A stretch of DNA of 64,000 bases, taken from IMG/VR virus record IMGVR_UViG_3300037882_002024, positions 23,711-87,710 of that record; one strand, 5' to 3'. Source of the DNA: a virus. The position numbers were made by a program, and so were the translations under genes. The notes beneath the pieces were generated by a model. The model did no database searches. It saw only the letters and a list, made by a program, of their open reading frames with translations, and was not told where the DNA came from. Positions 15,820 to 22,974 of the stretch are shown here, piece after piece; position 1 is the stretch's first letter, and every line of letters starts with the position of its first letter.

Positions 15820-15892
15820 GCGCTCTGTGGGCAACCGGAGAAGCCGCCCCGCTTAGGTGGGGAGAATGCTGGTTCAATTCCAGCCGGGCGCA
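15820..15892 (+). tRNA. tRNA-like element, anticodon uncertain
   Basis: T arm GCTGG-TTCAATT-CCAGC is canonical. Acceptor GCGCTC(T)G pairs with CGGGCGC if one T (15826) is bulged; D stem GGC/GCC; anticodon stem CCCC/GGGG around GCTTAGGT, which is one base short of a normal arm. Depending on alignment the anticodon is TAG or GCT. Variable region short. Likely degenerate, or needing processing. Confidence 0.5.
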
Positions 15893-15899
15893 TTGCAAG

Positions 15900-16004
15900 T
15901 AGGGTCGTGCCCGAGTTGTCTAAGGGTGACCGGATGCAAGACGCAACCTCTGGCGCACCGGGCCGATAGAGGGTGCGCCACAGGTGCGAATCCTGTCGCC
16001 CTGC
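15900..16004 (+). tRNA. tRNA-like element with long variable arm
   Basis: D arm TGCCCGAGTTG...GGG and a 9-bp variable arm (TGGCGCACC/GGTGCGCCA, 15951-15980) fit a Ser, Leu or Tyr tRNA. T arm ACAGG-TGCGAAT-CCTGT. The acceptor pairs only if T15905 is bulged. The anticodon arm (about 15932-15948) pairs poorly, so no anticodon can be given. Probably decayed. Confidence 0.45.
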
Positions 16005-16022
16005 TTGCTTTTTAGGTGCATC

Positions 16023-16259
16023 ATGAAGGCCATCTTTTTGCTCGTAACACTTCTCGGCGCAGGCTGCGCGCAATCCAACCTCGAAGACGCTCAGCGGCGC
16101 TGGCAGCCCCAGCATGGTCGCGAGCAAGAGCGCAAGACGTACACAGTAAAGCGTCGCACGCCATCAGGCGTCATCATCACCTACACCGTGACGCCTAACT
16201 ACAAGCCGGAAGACTTCAAGCATGCGCGCACCTACAAGGTGCCTGTGCGCGCTGACTAA
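16023..16259 (+). CDS. Small lipoprotein
   Basis: ATG 16023 follows TTTTTAGGTGC. The signal sequence MKAIFLLVTLLGAGC has a clear lipobox (LGAGC), so the mature 64-residue protein would begin with a lipid-modified Cys and sit in a membrane of a Gram-negative-type host. The mature part is basic with YTVKRRTPSG and ITYTVTPNY strands. Phage lipoproteins of this size include superinfection-exclusion proteins and o-spanins; neither is indicated here. Ends in the 14-mer CTAAATTATTTTAG (16256-16269). Confidence 0.75.
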   Translation: MKAIFLLVTLLGAGCAQSNLEDAQRRWQPQHGREQERKTYTVKRRTPSGVIITYTVTPNYKPEDFKHARTYKVPVRAD

Positions 16260-16269
16260 ATTATTTTAG
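16256..16269 (+). repeat. 14-mer motif between gene end and early promoter
   Basis: CTAAATTATTTTAG supplies the TAA stop and lies 19 nt before the -35 box at 16289. Confidence 0.8.
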
Positions 16270-16288
16270 CCACTTCTCAGAAAAATAG

Positions 16289-16317
16289 TTGACAGAGCGC
16301 AAGGGGGCGGCTATAGT
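16289..16317 (+). promoter_or_regulatory. Early-type promoter
   Basis: TTGACA, 17 bp, TATAGT, preceded by AGAAAAATAG. The leader runs to a GAGGCAAG ribosome site before ATG 16367. Confidence 0.9.
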
Positions 16318-16366
16318 ATCTTCACAAGGCCAACAACTGGCCTTGAACCAAACCAAGAGGCAAGCC

Positions 16367-16804
16367 ATGCAAGAGTTCATCAGCCAAATCGAAGCCAGCC
16401 AAGAAGTTTTCGCCCGCAACACTGCCGACCAAATCAAGAAGCTGCAAGACGCCGAAGCCAAGCGCAACCTGCTGGTGGAAATGCTGAAAGCGCGTCTGGT
16501 AACGCTGGTGCCTGCGCTGGAGAAGCGAGGCCTCAATCTGACCGACCTGCGCTTCTACCTGAACGACAACGGCAGCCTTGTGGTTTCAGCCAAAGGCGTC
16601 CCTTACGCCGGAAGCAAATTCAGGTTCATCAAGTTTGCAGGCTACGACGCTCAAGGGCGCGGCCGCAACCGCAAAACGCTGGACGCCAAGAAAGACAAGC
16701 TCGAAGAGGCGCTGGGCGTGTTCGTGAACGAGTTTAGCTTGGAAGCCAAGGACGTGGACGCCAACAACCGCGTCCTGCTCTGCTGGAACGAAGTGGTGAC
16801 GTAA
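16367..16804 (+). CDS. Unknown 145-aa protein in early-type unit
   Basis: ATG 16367 follows CAAGAGGCAAGCC, the shared leader site. The N-terminal 60 residues form an amphipathic helix (EFISQIEASQEV onward). The middle has FYLNDNGSLVVSAKG strands, the end is charged. Driven by its own promoter. Unknown role. Confidence 0.7.
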   Translation: MQEFISQIEASQEVFARNTADQIKKLQDAEAKRNLLVEMLKARLVTLVPALEKRGLNLTDLRFYLNDNGSLVVSAKGVPYAGSKFRFIKFAGYDAQGRGRNRKTLDAKKDKLEEALGVFVNEFSLEAKDVDANNRVLLCWNEVVT

Positions 16805-16836
16805 GCAGAGCAGGACAGCCTGCCCGTCGCCCTTCA

Positions 16837-16850
16837 CTAAAATTTTTTAC
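16837..16850 (+). repeat. 14-mer motif
   Basis: CTAAAATTTTTTAC, 18 nt before ATG 16869. Confidence 0.7.
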
Positions 16851-16868
16851 TCTGCTTTGGGGACTGCA

Positions 16869-17069
16869 ATGAGCAACGTGTTTACCTCTTTGACCGACCT
16901 GCGCATTTGGGTTAATGACCAAACGAGCGGCCGGGATGGATGGGGCAGCATTGAGCGCGAGGAAGTAGTGCGAGCGATCCGCAGGATGCGGGCGCGGCCT
17001 AACTGGAACGAAGACTGGCGCGAGTTCCTTGACAGCCTACCCGACCTCGGCGAATTGGCCGGCCTGTAA
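16869..17069 (+). CDS. Unknown 66-aa protein
   Basis: ATG 16869 follows TTTGGGGACTGCA. Trp-rich and charged (WVNDQTSGRDGWG, RPNWNEDWREF). No motif recognised. Confidence 0.6.
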   Translation: MSNVFTSLTDLRIWVNDQTSGRDGWGSIEREEVVRAIRRMRARPNWNEDWREFLDSLPDLGELAGL

Positions 17070-17144
17070 GCAGCACGCGTGCGGCACTTGTGATGGGGCT
17101 GCACGCCTTCCAACATCCACGGTCATTATTACTCTGAGGCTCCT

Positions 17145-17321
17145 ATGTTGAATTTTGCAAGACTGCGCTTGGTGCTGATGAAAGACGGGCGCTTAGTACG
17201 CACGCAGGTCTACACGCATCAAGGCGCCTGCCTTGTTGGTGACCCAACGGCCTACATCATGTTGGGCGGCGAGCTTGTGTGGGTGCGCCCCGGTGAGTCT
17301 GTGTCGTTCATTGAGGCCTAA
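17145..17321 (+). CDS. Unknown 58-aa protein
   Basis: Starts MLNFARLRLVLMKDG after TGAGGCTCCT, a fair ribosome site. All-beta-looking short protein (LVRTQVYTHQGACLVG). It fills the gap before the gene at 17342 and keeps the composition of its neighbours, so it is probably real. Confidence 0.6.
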   Translation: MLNFARLRLVLMKDGRLVRTQVYTHQGACLVGDPTAYIMLGGELVWVRPGESVSFIEA

Positions 17322-17341
17322 AACTAACCAAGGGGAAAGCC

Positions 17342-17893
17342 ATGTTCACGGACATCGAAAAGCAAGCGATCTACGAGCAGGTGCGCGCCAACGTGTTGGC
17401 CAAGTGCGGCCGTGGTCAAGGGCAGTGTCTCGAATTTGCTATGCAGACGCTCCGGGCCATACAGGACGCACGGGGCCGCGCGGTGCGTGCCATCTTGCAG
17501 GCAGGCACTGCAGGCTGGCCATACATCGCCGACGAGGATGATGATGGCGTGATGCCGACGCACTTCACGTATATGTGGGACGACGCGTGTAACGCGATGG
17601 AGCGCCTGCGCGCAGGCATGCTAAACGGCTTCGTGCGTGACGGCAAGATTCTAGCAGCCCTGCCAGAGATTCACATTTGGGTTGCGCTGCCGCAGACCGG
17701 TGAGATAATCGACATGGCCACAGGGTTTTGGCCAGAGGCTGCTAAAGAGGCAATGGGAGTCGAGTGGCAGTGCGAACGACCGCCTGCCTTCCTGTGGGCC
17801 ACGGCTGCACAGATGCCCGCGCGGGCGCGCTACGAGCCGAGTATGAGCGCCATTCAATTTGTCTTGACGCTGCTGCGCCAGATCACTGCATAA
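17342..17893 (+). CDS. Unknown protein with possible Cys-His-Asp triad
   Basis: ATG 17342 follows AAGGGGAAAGCC, a strong site. 183 aa. GQCLEFAMQ (Cys about 29), EIHIWVALP (His about 110) and EIIDMATGF (Asp about 124) occur in the order of transglutaminase-like cysteine enzymes. This is only a pattern by eye. The stretch PTHFTYMWDDA is also conserved-looking. Alternative: an unrelated phage protein. Confidence 0.6.
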   Translation: MFTDIEKQAIYEQVRANVLAKCGRGQGQCLEFAMQTLRAIQDARGRAVRAILQAGTAGWPYIADEDDDGVMPTHFTYMWDDACNAMERLRAGMLNGFVRDGKILAALPEIHIWVALPQTGEIIDMATGFWPEAAKEAMGVEWQCERPPAFLWATAAQMPARARYEPSMSAIQFVLTLLRQITA

Positions 17894-17906
17894 CAGGAGC
17901 GGGACC

Positions 17907-18197
17907 GTGGAACAGCTTACCCGTGAATCCATCCTCGCCACGAGGCCTCTGGATCGCCCGAAGGTGCTGGTGCGCTATAGCGCCATTAAGCGCTACGAGG
18001 ATGGCCCCGACATCGCCGAGCACAGGCAGACGACCGCGCGCATTGACATCGACGAAGGCGAGCCGTGGGCCTGCTTCGGCGCAGGCGGCGCATCCTACGC
18101 GTTTAGCTGCACGTGGGACGCTCTGCTGGAAAGCCTCAACGCCTGCTACGCGTGCCCTTTGATCTACACCGGCGCGCCGGTGGTCTACGAGTGCTAA
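17907..18197 (+). CDS. Unknown 96-aa protein
   Basis: GTG 17907 has AGGAGCGGG upstream. The C-terminal half is Cys/aromatic-rich (WACFGAGGASYAFSC, NACYACPLIY). The stop is the TAA within CTAAATTATTTTAG (18194-18207). Confidence 0.65.
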   Translation: MEQLTRESILATRPLDRPKVLVRYSAIKRYEDGPDIAEHRQTTARIDIDEGEPWACFGAGGASYAFSCTWDALLESLNACYACPLIYTGAPVVYEC

Positions 18198-18207
18198 ATT
18201 ATTTTAG
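18194..18207 (+). repeat. 14-mer motif before early promoter
   Basis: CTAAATTATTTTAG; supplies the stop codon and lies 19 nt before the next -35 box. Confidence 0.8.
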
Positions 18208-18226
18208 CCACTTCCAAGAAAAATAG

Positions 18227-18255
18227 TTGACATCAGCATGGCAGGTGGCTATATT
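18227..18255 (+). promoter_or_regulatory. Early-type promoter
   Basis: TTGACA, 17 bp, TATATT, with AGAAAAATAG upstream; leader ends CAACCGAGGCAAGGCAA before ATG 18303. Confidence 0.9.
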
Positions 18256-18302
18256 GATCTTACAGGCGCAGTTGTTGCGCCTGTCCAACCGAGGCAAGGC
18301 AA

Positions 18303-18587
18303 ATGAACGCTAACCAACTATTCACGATCATTGACCGCCAACAAGCCGCGATCATTCAAGACGTTTGCAATGCGACCAGCGCCGCAGAAATGCAAGCGGC
18401 TGTGAGCAAGATGGCTCTGGTGACCGACCTGTGGCGCGAAGCAGGGCGCGAAGTGGCTGTCGGATGTGTAGCGCGAGCCATCATCAATATGTGCGACTTT
18501 CGCGCTAAGAACGCCGGGACAACGAAGGAAGAGCGAGTAGCCTTCTGCCTTATCCCAGCCATGCTGAAAGAGGCTAAAATTTATTAG
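18303..18587 (+). CDS. Unknown 94-aa helical protein
   Basis: Starts MNANQLFTIIDRQQ after the CCGAGGCAAG leader. Mostly helical, with Cys residues near positions 19, 59 and 68. It ends inside CTAAAATTTATTAG (18574-18587), whose TAG is the stop. Confidence 0.7.
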   Translation: MNANQLFTIIDRQQAAIIQDVCNATSAAEMQAAVSKMALVTDLWREAGREVAVGCVARAIINMCDFRAKNAGTTKEERVAFCLIPAMLKEAKIY

Positions 18588-18605
18588 TCATTCTCAGAAA
18601 AATAG

Positions 18606-18848
18606 TTGACAACTGCCCGCGAAGCCGTCAAGCAGGACGATGCAGACAGCGCCCTCGTTCGTTTGGCGCGGTGCCTGCTCGTTAAGGCCAAGCCAGCAGG
18701 CCTTAACGCGCTGCTTGATGACTACGAACCGATCTTTATCGACGCCGTCGAGCCTCACGTTGACAGCGTCGCTATCTACGCACACGGCCTCAAGATCATC
18801 GTCAAGGCGGCGCTGGTCAGCGAGGCCCCACAGGAGAAGGCAGTATGA
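18606..18848 (+). CDS. Unknown 80-aa protein with lost 5' signals
   Basis: The protein-like frame (VRLARCLLVKAK, LLDDYEPIFIDAVE) has no ATG. Its only early start is a TTG that is also the first three bases of TTGACA (18606-18611). No -10 follows at 16-18 bp and the usual leader is missing. I read this as a deletion that fused an early -35 region to the body of a gene; it may be untranslated or translated by read-through. It ends in ATGA with the kinase gene. Confidence 0.4.
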   Translation: MTTAREAVKQDDADSALVRLARCLLVKAKPAGLNALLDDYEPIFIDAVEPHVDSVAIYAHGLKIIVKAALVSEAPQEKAV

Positions 18849-19483
18849 AGCTGATGATCGTAATGCAGGGCGCGCCCGGTAGCGGAAAGTCCACCGAGGC
18901 CAAGCGCCTGCAAGCAGAGTTCGGGATCGACGCCATCGTGAGCGCTGACGACTACCACACAGGCGCTGACGGAGTTTACCGCTTCGACTATCGGCGTGTC
19001 GGGGAGTGCCACGAGAGGGCGCAGAACGCCGCGCGGCTTCTGATGATGGAGAGCAAGTCGCTCATCGTCGACAACACGAACATATGGGCGTGGGAAGCCA
19101 AGCCGTATGTTGTGCCTGCTGTACTCCACGGGTATCTTATCGCCTTTGTCCGGTGCCATGAGAATCGACCGAACATTCATGGCGTGCCCGAGGACAAGGT
19201 GCGTCAGATGCGAGACAGCATGGAGCCGCTAACTGTTCAGCACTGCCTTTCGGCGCTGCGGCCAAACTCGGCAGCGTCGGCAATGAAAGCCGCTCGCGAA
19301 GGAAGCTACAGCCTTTGCAAGGCTGCTGGCGCTGCGCTTGGTTCAGGGCCTATTCCGATGCTAAGCGCTCCGGCTGCTGTCATCGGCGAGCCGAGTCCGT
19401 ACAACTACTCTGCGGCCAAGCTGGCCGAGCAAAGCTACGCAGGGGGCAAGAGTGAAAATCAGAATGTACCTGATGACGTGTGA
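18845..19483 (+). CDS. P-loop polynucleotide-kinase-like protein
   Basis: 212 aa. Walker A GAPGSGKST (residues 9-17), then SADDYH, YRFDYRRVG, and LIVDNTNIWAWEAKPYV, the order seen in polynucleotide kinase/zeta-toxin-like P-loop kinases. The C-terminal 80 residues are extra and low in motifs. It could phosphorylate nucleic-acid 5' ends or a small molecule; T4 PNK repairs tRNA cut by host anticodon nucleases, which is notable given the tRNA-like genes nearby. No phosphatase domain is present. Confidence 0.75.
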   Translation: MKLMIVMQGAPGSGKSTEAKRLQAEFGIDAIVSADDYHTGADGVYRFDYRRVGECHERAQNAARLLMMESKSLIVDNTNIWAWEAKPYVVPAVLHGYLIAFVRCHENRPNIHGVPEDKVRQMRDSMEPLTVQHCLSALRPNSAASAMKAAREGSYSLCKAAGAALGSGPIPMLSAPAAVIGEPSPYNYSAAKLAEQSYAGGKSENQNVPDDV

Positions 19484-20081
19484 CGGGCGTGAAGACGCGC
19501 TGAGCGAGACGCTGTGCAGCCTCGCGGAGTCGGATTGGCCAGAGATGGCCGTGGTGGTCCGCGACGTGCATCGCCTGCCCGACCGCAAGGCCTCGCAGAC
19601 TGCTACGGCGCTGCGCATCTTCGAGATGGCGCAAGGCCCCGAGTGCGACTACGTAGCCTTCTGCGAGGACGACATCCTGTTCAACAAGTCGATCTACGAG
19701 AATCTGTGCAACTGGAAGCCTCTGCAAGACGGCGCGCTGGTGGCGTCGGCGTACCATGATAAGGCTGTAGAGAAGGCGCCCGGTAACACGATTCTCGTGC
19801 CCTACGACCGCGTGGCAGGCTCGCAATTTTTGCTTGTGAAGAAAAGCTGGCTACCCGAATTGCTTGCGTGGTGGCCTTGCGTCGGCGACGACCTGATGCA
19901 AGACCTGCGCGTGTACCGGGCGCTTGGCATGCAACACTCGCATGTCTACTTGCACGCGCCGACACTCGTGCAGCATCAGAGCAGGCCTTCGACGTGGGGC
20001 GGCGGGGCGCACCGTAGTCCTGTGTGGAATCCTTTCTGGCGGCACGACGAAAAGATTTTAGTCCATTCTGAAAAAAAATAG
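19452..20081 (+). CDS. GT-A-type glycosyltransferase
   Basis: GTG 19452 follows AGGGGGCAAGA. 209 aa. It starts RMYLMTCDGREDALSETLCSL, has an acidic CEDDILFN where GT-A enzymes bind metal and sugar nucleotide, and LVQHQSRPSTWGG near the end. It likely transfers a sugar to a phage or host acceptor, perhaps DNA, a fibre or LPS; the acceptor cannot be read from sequence. Overlaps the kinase gene by 32 bp. AAAAGATTTTAG lies at its 3' end. Confidence 0.7.
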   Translation: MKIRMYLMTCDGREDALSETLCSLAESDWPEMAVVVRDVHRLPDRKASQTATALRIFEMAQGPECDYVAFCEDDILFNKSIYENLCNWKPLQDGALVASAYHDKAVEKAPGNTILVPYDRVAGSQFLLVKKSWLPELLAWWPCVGDDLMQDLRVYRALGMQHSHVYLHAPTLVQHQSRPSTWGGGAHRSPVWNPFWRHDEKILVHSEKK

Positions 20082-20109
20082 TTGACAAGAGCGCCCCGGC
20101 TGCTAAGAT
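20082..20109 (+). promoter_or_regulatory. Early-type promoter
   Basis: TTGACA, 16 bp, TAAGAT; upstream GAAAAAAAATAG. Leader ends AACCGAGGCAAGCC before ATG 20143. Confidence 0.85.
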
Positions 20110-20142
20110 ACTTACATCGCCCAACCCAAACCGAGGCAAGCC

Positions 20143-20358
20143 ATGAGCAAGATCAAAGTAAGCGACTACTGTGCAATTGACGGCAAGCCGGGCCAAATCC
20201 GCTACATCAAAGAAGACGGTCCCTACACGTGGTATGGCGTGAGCCTGCTTAACGAAGGCGAACGCGTTGATGAGTGGCAGGCCTGCCAAATCCAAGTGCT
20301 GACGCCAAGTGAAGGCGGACGGCTTGCAGCTAAATGGATGGCTGAAAACAAAAAGTAG
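20143..20358 (+). CDS. Unknown 71-aa protein
   Basis: Single gene between its own promoter and a palindromic terminator. Starts MSKIKVSDYCAIDGKPGQIRYI, a small beta-like fold with YTWYGVSLLNEGERVDEW. May be a short SH3-like barrel; no family recognised. Confidence 0.7.
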   Translation: MSKIKVSDYCAIDGKPGQIRYIKEDGPYTWYGVSLLNEGERVDEWQACQIQVLTPSEGGRLAAKWMAENKK

Positions 20359-20370
20359 CACAGTGCAAGG

Positions 20371-20403
20371 CGGACTAAAAATTTTTAGTCCGTTTTCTTT
20401 CTT
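20371..20403 (+). terminator. Palindromic terminator containing the 14-mer core
   Basis: A perfect 22-nt palindrome (20371-20392) with core CTAAAAATTTTTAG and flanks CGGA/TCCG, followed by TTTTCTTTCTT. Confidence 0.8.
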
Positions 20404-20427
20404 GACCTTGTGACCGTGGAGCGTGCA

Positions 20428-20769
20428 ATGGGCATCCAACTTCAAAAAGATAAGCAGCGCATTTACTTTATCGGCGACACGGAAGGCCTGCGCGACAAGA
20501 TTCGCGTACTCGGCGGGCGCTATGACTTCAAGCGCAACCAGTGGTGGGTAAGCGCTGTGATGCAAAGCGAGGCGGTGGCCATGCTCATCGAGGCGCAGAG
20601 TGACAAGGCGCCTGCCTGCGCGGCGAGCTTGCAGGTAGTCGGCGAAGTGCAGCGCAACGGGATCACGTACTATGTGGTGAGCTTTGCCGATCATGGCAAG
20701 CGCGTGCGCTTTGTCTCGGCCCCGGACGCCGAAGGGCGCTTTCGCGACTTCTACGCCATGCCTTGGTAG
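20428..20769 (+). CDS. Unknown 113-aa protein
   Basis: ATG 20428 is chosen for GTGGAGCG upstream; GTG 20410 is possible. Starts MGIQLQKDKQRIYFIGDTEG and has GGRYDFKRNQWWVS, resembling small DNA- or sugar-binding beta proteins. After the stop, another frame reads FKVHGKIFVKASELTQGWN to a stop at about 20831, which looks like lost or shifted C-terminal coding sequence. Confidence 0.6.
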   Translation: MGIQLQKDKQRIYFIGDTEGLRDKIRVLGGRYDFKRNQWWVSAVMQSEAVAMLIEAQSDKAPACAASLQVVGEVQRNGITYYVVSFADHGKRVRFVSAPDAEGRFRDFYAMPW

Positions 20770-20880
20770 AGTTCAAGGTTCACGGCAAAATTTTCGTGAA
20801 GGCATCCGAACTCACGCAAGGCTGGAACTAAGCGACTTACAGGAAGCAATTGTTCGCCCGCACACATGACAGAGGAAGGC

Positions 20881-21297
20881 ATGACTGAGAAAGAGCTAAA
20901 CGATCTAGCCGATGTGTACGACGGCTGCGAGCTTCGGCTGATTGACCCGCAGCAGCCTTGGCTAGGCTACAAAGTCGGGGACACAGGCGCGGTAATTTAC
21001 CGCGACGGCGTTGGTGGCTTGATGCGTCTAATGCGCATCAAGAAGGTCGGCAGGCGCCGTTTTATCGCGACGCGCGCGGAAGTTGTGCAAAGCCTCATAG
21101 CCAATGGAGAAGGCGCAGCAGCCGAACGCGCTCGCAAAGCAGACGAGGCGCTGGCGTATTGGGAGCGGCGTTTTTGCGACGCCTTCGGTGTGGACCCGCA
21201 GGCGCTCCAGTTCAAGCGGATCGCCGTGCGCGAGACAATGCGCGACCTGCAAGCGTGGGCAGGGTGCCACGGCTGGGAAGACGGAGCGCCAGAGTAA
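20881..21297 (+). CDS. Unknown 138-aa protein
   Basis: ATG 20881 has AGAGGAAGGC as site; ATG 20866 is the alternative. Middle GYKVGDTGAVIYRDG followed by an Ala/Arg/Glu-rich helix. No known motif. Confidence 0.6.
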   Translation: MTEKELNDLADVYDGCELRLIDPQQPWLGYKVGDTGAVIYRDGVGGLMRLMRIKKVGRRRFIATRAEVVQSLIANGEGAAAERARKADEALAYWERRFCDAFGVDPQALQFKRIAVRETMRDLQAWAGCHGWEDGAPE

Positions 21298-21314
21298 TTA
21301 CAACGTCCAGCGCC

Positions 21315-21383
21315 CCGGCTAAAAATTGTTGACGCTGCAGGGCTGCACTGAGATAATGACAGTCACTAAAAATTTTTAGCCGG
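21315..21383 (+). promoter_or_regulatory. Promoter flanked by inverted motif halves
   Basis: TTGACG (21329-21334), 17 bp, GATAAT (21352-21357). Upstream CCCGGCTAAAAATT (from 21315) and downstream AATTTTTAGCCGGG (to 21383) are inverted repeats, and CACTAAAAATTTTTAG begins at the expected transcription start. The layout looks like a pair of operators, or an RNA hairpin in the leader. Confidence 0.65.
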
Positions 21384-21392
21384 GAGCTTGCA

Positions 21393-21884
21393 ATGGACCG
21401 AGACGCAGTGGTAGCAACAGCTAAGACGTGGGGCGCACGCTTCGAGTTCTTCGATACGCGCAGCGTGTCCTTTTTGATGCCGAGTGAAGCAGCGGCCATA
21501 GAATGCTTCAAGCTCGTGCCGTGGCAAAGCACGAAGCCTGTGTGCTACCCTACAGGCTGGGCGGTCACGGTGTATCTTGACAGGCCCCGCATCGACAGTG
21601 TGCCGAGCGACGTGTTACCTGCACCCCTGCTTCTCTCCACGGGCCGGAGCGTTGTGTTTCATTGGAGTCAAGACGCAGGCGGGCCGCTCGCGTGGTTTAT
21701 CTCGCCGCGCGGCCATGTAAGGCCCGACGAGCAAGCGCAGGCTGCAATGGTGCTACGCGTGTGGATGAAGCAAACGAATCGTATCGTAGAAGGAATTGAC
21801 GATGGACCAATTTTACCGAACGGAAGTCTACCCGACGCGCGCGCATTTGGCGAGCAACGAGGGTTTGATTGCAGTGGTCTATGA
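21393..21884 (+). CDS. Unknown 163-aa protein
   Basis: ATG 21393 follows CGGGAGCTTGCA. Mixed alpha/beta with WFISPRGHVRPDEQ. The last 83 bp overlap the next gene in another frame. Unknown function. Confidence 0.6.
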   Translation: MDRDAVVATAKTWGARFEFFDTRSVSFLMPSEAAAIECFKLVPWQSTKPVCYPTGWAVTVYLDRPRIDSVPSDVLPAPLLLSTGRSVVFHWSQDAGGPLAWFISPRGHVRPDEQAQAAMVLRVWMKQTNRIVEGIDDGPILPNGSLPDARAFGEQRGFDCSGL

Positions 21885-22074
21885 GGGGCGCTCGTTCGAC
21901 GTGGCAATTGCTACGGCACACGAGCAGGCAGACGCTTACGGTGGCGTTGCGGACGTCAAGATGTCGTGCCCCACGAAGGTGACGACTTACGCGCATGCTA
22001 AGCGTGAGCCGGACACGCTCTACGACATGGTGCGCGGCGAGCAGGACTGCGACGAAGGCGACGCCGGAGCATAA
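21802..22074 (+). CDS. Unknown 90-aa protein
   Basis: ATG 21802 has GAAGGAATT upstream. Starts MDQFYRTEVYPTRAHL; acidic C-terminus (EQDCDEGDAGA). Overlaps the preceding gene by 83 bp, so the exact start is less certain. Confidence 0.6.
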   Translation: MDQFYRTEVYPTRAHLASNEGLIAVVYEGRSFDVAIATAHEQADAYGGVADVKMSCPTKVTTYAHAKREPDTLYDMVRGEQDCDEGDAGA

Positions 22075-22105
22075 CAACCTATCGCCCGAACGAAAGGAAA
22101 TAACG

Positions 22106-22603
22106 ATGGCTAAGGAGCCGAAGCAAGACAAGAAGAAAGACGCGCACGAGCTTGCGCTAGAGAGCGCAGCCAACAAAGTGGCCGACGAGTGCGCAGGCCT
22201 CGTGCTGGTGTGGGCCGATTGGGCCTTTGCGTATCGTCTGCGCCTGCAGGATGAAAGCAGCGCCGCCACAAAGCCTCTCGGCTTTGCGACCAAGCCGATT
22301 GGTGACAAAATCATCATGATGGGGCGCGTGTTCGATCATGGCGACGGGCTGCTCGTTATCTGCCCGGTGGCTTACCGGGAAGAGCACGAAGCGCGGCGGG
22401 CACGTGAGGCGCGCGCCAATCGGCTGCGCTGGTATGAATTTTGGGACGGGGAGTTCAGTAAGGCAGGCAACGCGCCCGATGCCGACTACGCCACCGAGCG
22501 CGCAGCGGTGTACGACCTGCTGATCGAGTGGTCCAGAGATAGCAAGTTCGACGCACCTTGCCCTGCGAGCAGCACAGCGCCGCCGATGGAGAACAGCGTA
22601 TGA
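22106..22603 (+). CDS. Unknown 165-aa protein
   Basis: ATG 22106 follows CGAAAGGAAATAACG. Lys-rich start (MAKEPKQDKKKD), helical middle, Trp-rich LRWYEFWDGEF. ATGA overlap with the next gene. Confidence 0.65.
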   Translation: MAKEPKQDKKKDAHELALESAANKVADECAGLVLVWADWAFAYRLRLQDESSAATKPLGFATKPIGDKIIMMGRVFDHGDGLLVICPVAYREEHEARRAREARANRLRWYEFWDGEFSKAGNAPDADYATERAAVYDLLIEWSRDSKFDAPCPASSTAPPMENSV

Positions 22604-22974
22604 GTAGCCATAGTCAAGAGCCTTGGCAGCCGGATGATCGTATTTGCGAAGGCGTTTCTTATTCTGTGATGCTGAGACCGGATGGAAAGATTCTGTTTAC
22701 TTCGGATAACTCCGAGGTAAGCGAGATTCACGAAGACTTTGACGAAGAAGGTTTTCGTACTCAGTGGGACCAACAGGCCCGCGATGACTTTCAGCGTGCG
22801 TCTGTGTGCGTCAACGCCTGCACTGGCTTTGCGGCCCCTGAGTTCGTGCCCGCTGTAGTTGCTGCAGCGCAATCGCTATCAAAAGCGATCGTTTTGAAAG
22901 ATGCGCAAAAAGAGCTTGACGCCAAAAAAGATTTAGCCAAAGCAATGGCTGCGTTACGAGGCGCCCCATTATGA
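22600..22974 (+). CDS. Unknown 124-aa protein
   Basis: Coupled by ATGA at both ends. Contains VMLRPDGKILFTSDN, an acidic stretch and a Lys/Ala-rich helical tail. Slightly richer in AT than neighbours (for example around 22,640-22,760), hinting at a separate origin. Confidence 0.6.
   Translation: MSSHSQEPWQPDDRICEGVSYSVMLRPDGKILFTSDNSEVSEIHEDFDEEGFRTQWDQQARDDFQRASVCVNACTGFAAPEFVPAVVAAAQSLSKAIVLKDAQKELDAKKDLAKAMAALRGAPL

Noticed and set aside
15681-16127. 148-aa minus-strand frame over the tRNA region
   Set aside because: It crosses three tRNA-like elements and has no family features; likely chance in GC-rich DNA.
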